A stretch of DNA of 16,158 nt from an uncultured Clostridia bacterium (GTDB lineage: Bacteria > Bacillota > Clostridia > Oscillospirales > Acutalibacteraceae): assembly GCA_937898195.1 (NCBI GenBank), contig CALEJD010000055.1, positions 1 through 16,158 of the forward strand, given 5' to 3'. Under the pieces are notes generated by a model. The model ran no database searches, was not told the DNA's origin, and worked only from the letters and a program-made list of their open reading frames with translations. The position numbers were made by a program, and so were the translations under genes. Below are positions 14,798 through 16,158 of this stretch, one piece after another (position 1 is the stretch's first letter; each line of letters begins with the position of its first letter).

Positions 14798-16026
14798 TGA
14801 AAAACAGAACTTTCACAGGCACAAAAATTGCATGTTATACGGGATATTTAGTTCAAGGAATAATAAATAACATTGCTCCCCTTTTATTTGTTATTTTTAG
14901 TGATAAATTTAACATAACACTCGCAAAGCTTTCATTATTGATAACAATAAACTTTGCAACACAATTAGTTGTTGATACTTTGTCGATAAAATTTGTTGAC
15001 AAAATTGGATACAAACCACTCGCAATCGTATCTCAAGGTATCGCTTTTATAGGTCTTGCAAGTTTAGGCATTTTACCTAACATATTGAGCAATTCGTATT
15101 TAGGCATAGTTGTTTCAATAATGCTTTCAGCTATTGGCAGTGGCATCACAGAAGTCATTATTAGTCCGATTGTTGAGTCAATTCCAGGAGAAAAGAAAAC
15201 TGCAGAAATGAGCCTTTTGCATTCCTTTTATTGTTGGGGACAAGTAACAGTTGTATTACTAACAACAATAATGATAAGGGTTTTCGGTAACGATTTATGG
15301 TATGTTGCGCCTGTTATATGGTCAATTATTCCACTTGTTAATACAATCAATTTTATTGGTGTTCCAATTAAACCTAATCTGACAAGTGAAGAAAAAACAC
15401 CTTTCTTTAAAATGTTATTTTCAAAGCAATTTTTATTGTTGATTGTTATTATGATTTGTTCAGGTGCATCTGAAATTGGAATGTCACAATGGTCATCATA
15501 TTTTGCAGAAGCAGGTCTGAAGGTTTCTAAAATGACTGGTGACTTGTTAGGGCCGTGTCTTTTCGCAGTACTTATGGGCACAGGAAGAATGATTTTTGGC
15601 TTTTTGGGTGAAAGAATTAATCTTAAAACTGCATTGTCAACTTCAGCATTACTTTGCGCAGCTTGTTATTTAGGTACATGTTTTATAGATAATTCAGTAA
15701 TTTCACTTTTAACCTGTGCGATTACGGGTATAACTGTCAGCATTATGTGGCCAGCAACTTTAAGTCTTGCAGCAAGACTTTTCCCTAAAGGTGGCGGCTC
15801 AATGTATAGCGTGCTGGCATTATCAGGTGACACCGGATGCACATTAGGTCCTTGGTTTATCAGTTTTATGACAATTAAAATGTCAATTGATGCAACAGCA
15901 GGAGAAGCATTAAAAACCGGTCTTGGTTTTGGAGCGTTATTTCCCATCATTATGATAATCGCAATTTCTATGCTCAATATATCAAAAAAATGTATTGACA
16001 AACATAGCAACAATGCTATAATTTAA
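14797..16026 (+). CDS. MFS transporter, probably sugar-related
   Basis: This 409-residue protein is built of about 12 hydrophobic helices in two halves, with a central cytoplasmic loop around residues 190-207, the normal layout of the major facilitator superfamily. The loop after TM2 reads VDKIGYKP and the repeat-half equivalent GRMIFGFLGERINLK, corresponding to the usual MFS A-motif positions. Glycine- and proline-rich helices such as GSGITEVIISPIVE (about 113-126) resemble the FucP/sugar permease side of the family, but I cannot name a substrate. The start overlaps the manA stop by one base with no separate ribosome site visible, so translation should be coupled. Pairing with manA and a divergent cytoplasmic sulfatase suggests import of a sugar, possibly sulfated. 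The final codons contain a promoter for the next transcript. Confidence 0.85.
   Translation: MKNRTFTGTKIACYTGYLVQGIINNIAPLLFVIFSDKFNITLAKLSLLITINFATQLVVDTLSIKFVDKIGYKPLAIVSQGIAFIGLASLGILPNILSNSYLGIVVSIMLSAIGSGITEVIISPIVESIPGEKKTAEMSLLHSFYCWGQVTVVLLTTIMIRVFGNDLWYVAPVIWSIIPLVNTINFIGVPIKPNLTSEEKTPFFKMLFSKQFLLLIVIMICSGASEIGMSQWSSYFAEAGLKVSKMTGDLLGPCLFAVLMGTGRMIFGFLGERINLKTALSTSALLCAACYLGTCFIDNSVISLLTCAITGITVSIMWPATLSLAARLFPKGGGSMYSVLALSGDTGCTLGPWFISFMTIKMSIDATAGEALKTGLGFGALFPIIMIIAISMLNISKKCIDKHSNNAII
15995..16022 (+). promoter_or_regulatory. Perfect consensus promoter inside the 3' end of the MFS gene
   Basis: TTGACA (15995-16000) and TATAAT (16017-16022) match consensus exactly, with a 16-bp spacer and TG one base before the -10 (extended -10). 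The MFS stop codon is at 16024-16026. Transcription would begin near 16029, about 17 bases before the FMN riboswitch. Confidence 0.8.
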
Positions 16027-16045
16027 TCATAAAATATAATAATTA

Positions 16046-16158
16046 GTTGTCTTCAGGGCGGAGTGAAATTCTCCACCGGTGGTTAAAGTCCACGAGCAAA
16101 TGCTGATTAGGTGAAATTCCTAAACCGACGGTATAGTCCGGATGAAAGAAGATGCAAC
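16046..16158 (+). ncRNA. FMN riboswitch (RFN element) aptamer
   Basis: The segment contains the conserved RFN blocks in order: AGGGCGGAGTGAAATTCTCC, ACCGGTGGT, a GTCCACGAGC block, AGGTGAAATTCCT, ACCGACGGT and AGTCCGGATGAAAGAAGA. The closing stem pairs TCTTC (16050-16054) with GAAGA (16148-16152), and GTTG (16046-16049) may extend it with CAAC (16155-16158). FMN binding usually shuts off riboflavin synthesis genes or the riboflavin importer ribU. The aptamer looks complete, but its expression platform and controlled gene lie beyond the right edge. Confidence 0.96.

Overview
The window is AT-rich, tightly packed bacterial chromosome. Gene content and order point to a low-GC, Gram-positive, anaerobic member of the Clostridia, probably a gut Oscillospiraceae/Ruminococcaceae-like lineage. 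Supporting signs are the MEP isoprenoid genes ispD-ispF, a CdaA-CdaR c-di-AMP module, a DUF1385-prmC pair, a site-2 protease followed by scpA, a Se/S-carrier plus cysteine desulfurase pair, a Cys-type sulfatase, and strong AGGAGG-like ribosome sites. The lineage is an inference from these families, not a database result. I see no transposon, phage, CRISPR, tRNA or rRNA.

From 13,728 down to 1 everything is on the minus strand, so transcription runs from high to low coordinates. A sulfatase (12,430-13,728) comes first. A promoter at about 12,316-12,344 then starts the aspartate aminotransferase-ispD-ispF unit, which ends at a clear intrinsic terminator at 9,765-9,785. Next is a two-gene sulfur/selenium cassette (Se/S carrier-like protein and cysteine desulfurase). 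After a 104-bp gap holding two copies of a perfect 12-bp palindrome comes a long, tightly coupled run: cdaA, cdaR, a lipoprotein with Ca-binding-like repeats, an OmpR-type response regulator, its histidine kinase, a DUF1385 membrane protein and prmC. A consensus promoter inside the end of prmC can separately drive the site-2 protease and scpA, which runs off the left edge.

From 13,847 the plus strand carries manA and an MFS transporter joined by a one-base overlap. Their promoter is back to back with the sulfatase promoter. Inside the last codons of the transporter gene lies a fully consensus promoter that leads into an FMN riboswitch (16,046-16,158). The riboflavin-related gene it should control is beyond the right edge.

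The parts combine into four themes: c-di-AMP synthesis and envelope sensing (cdaA, cdaR, lipoprotein, two-component system); isoprenoid precursors (ispD, ispF) with an aminotransferase; sulfur transfer (Se/S carrier and desulfurase); and sugar use (ManA, MFS, sulfatase). The most unusual arrangement is the cdaA-cdaR pair followed by a repeat-bearing lipoprotein and a two-component system in place of the usual glmM. The most unusual non-coding signal is the twin palindrome in front of cdaA.
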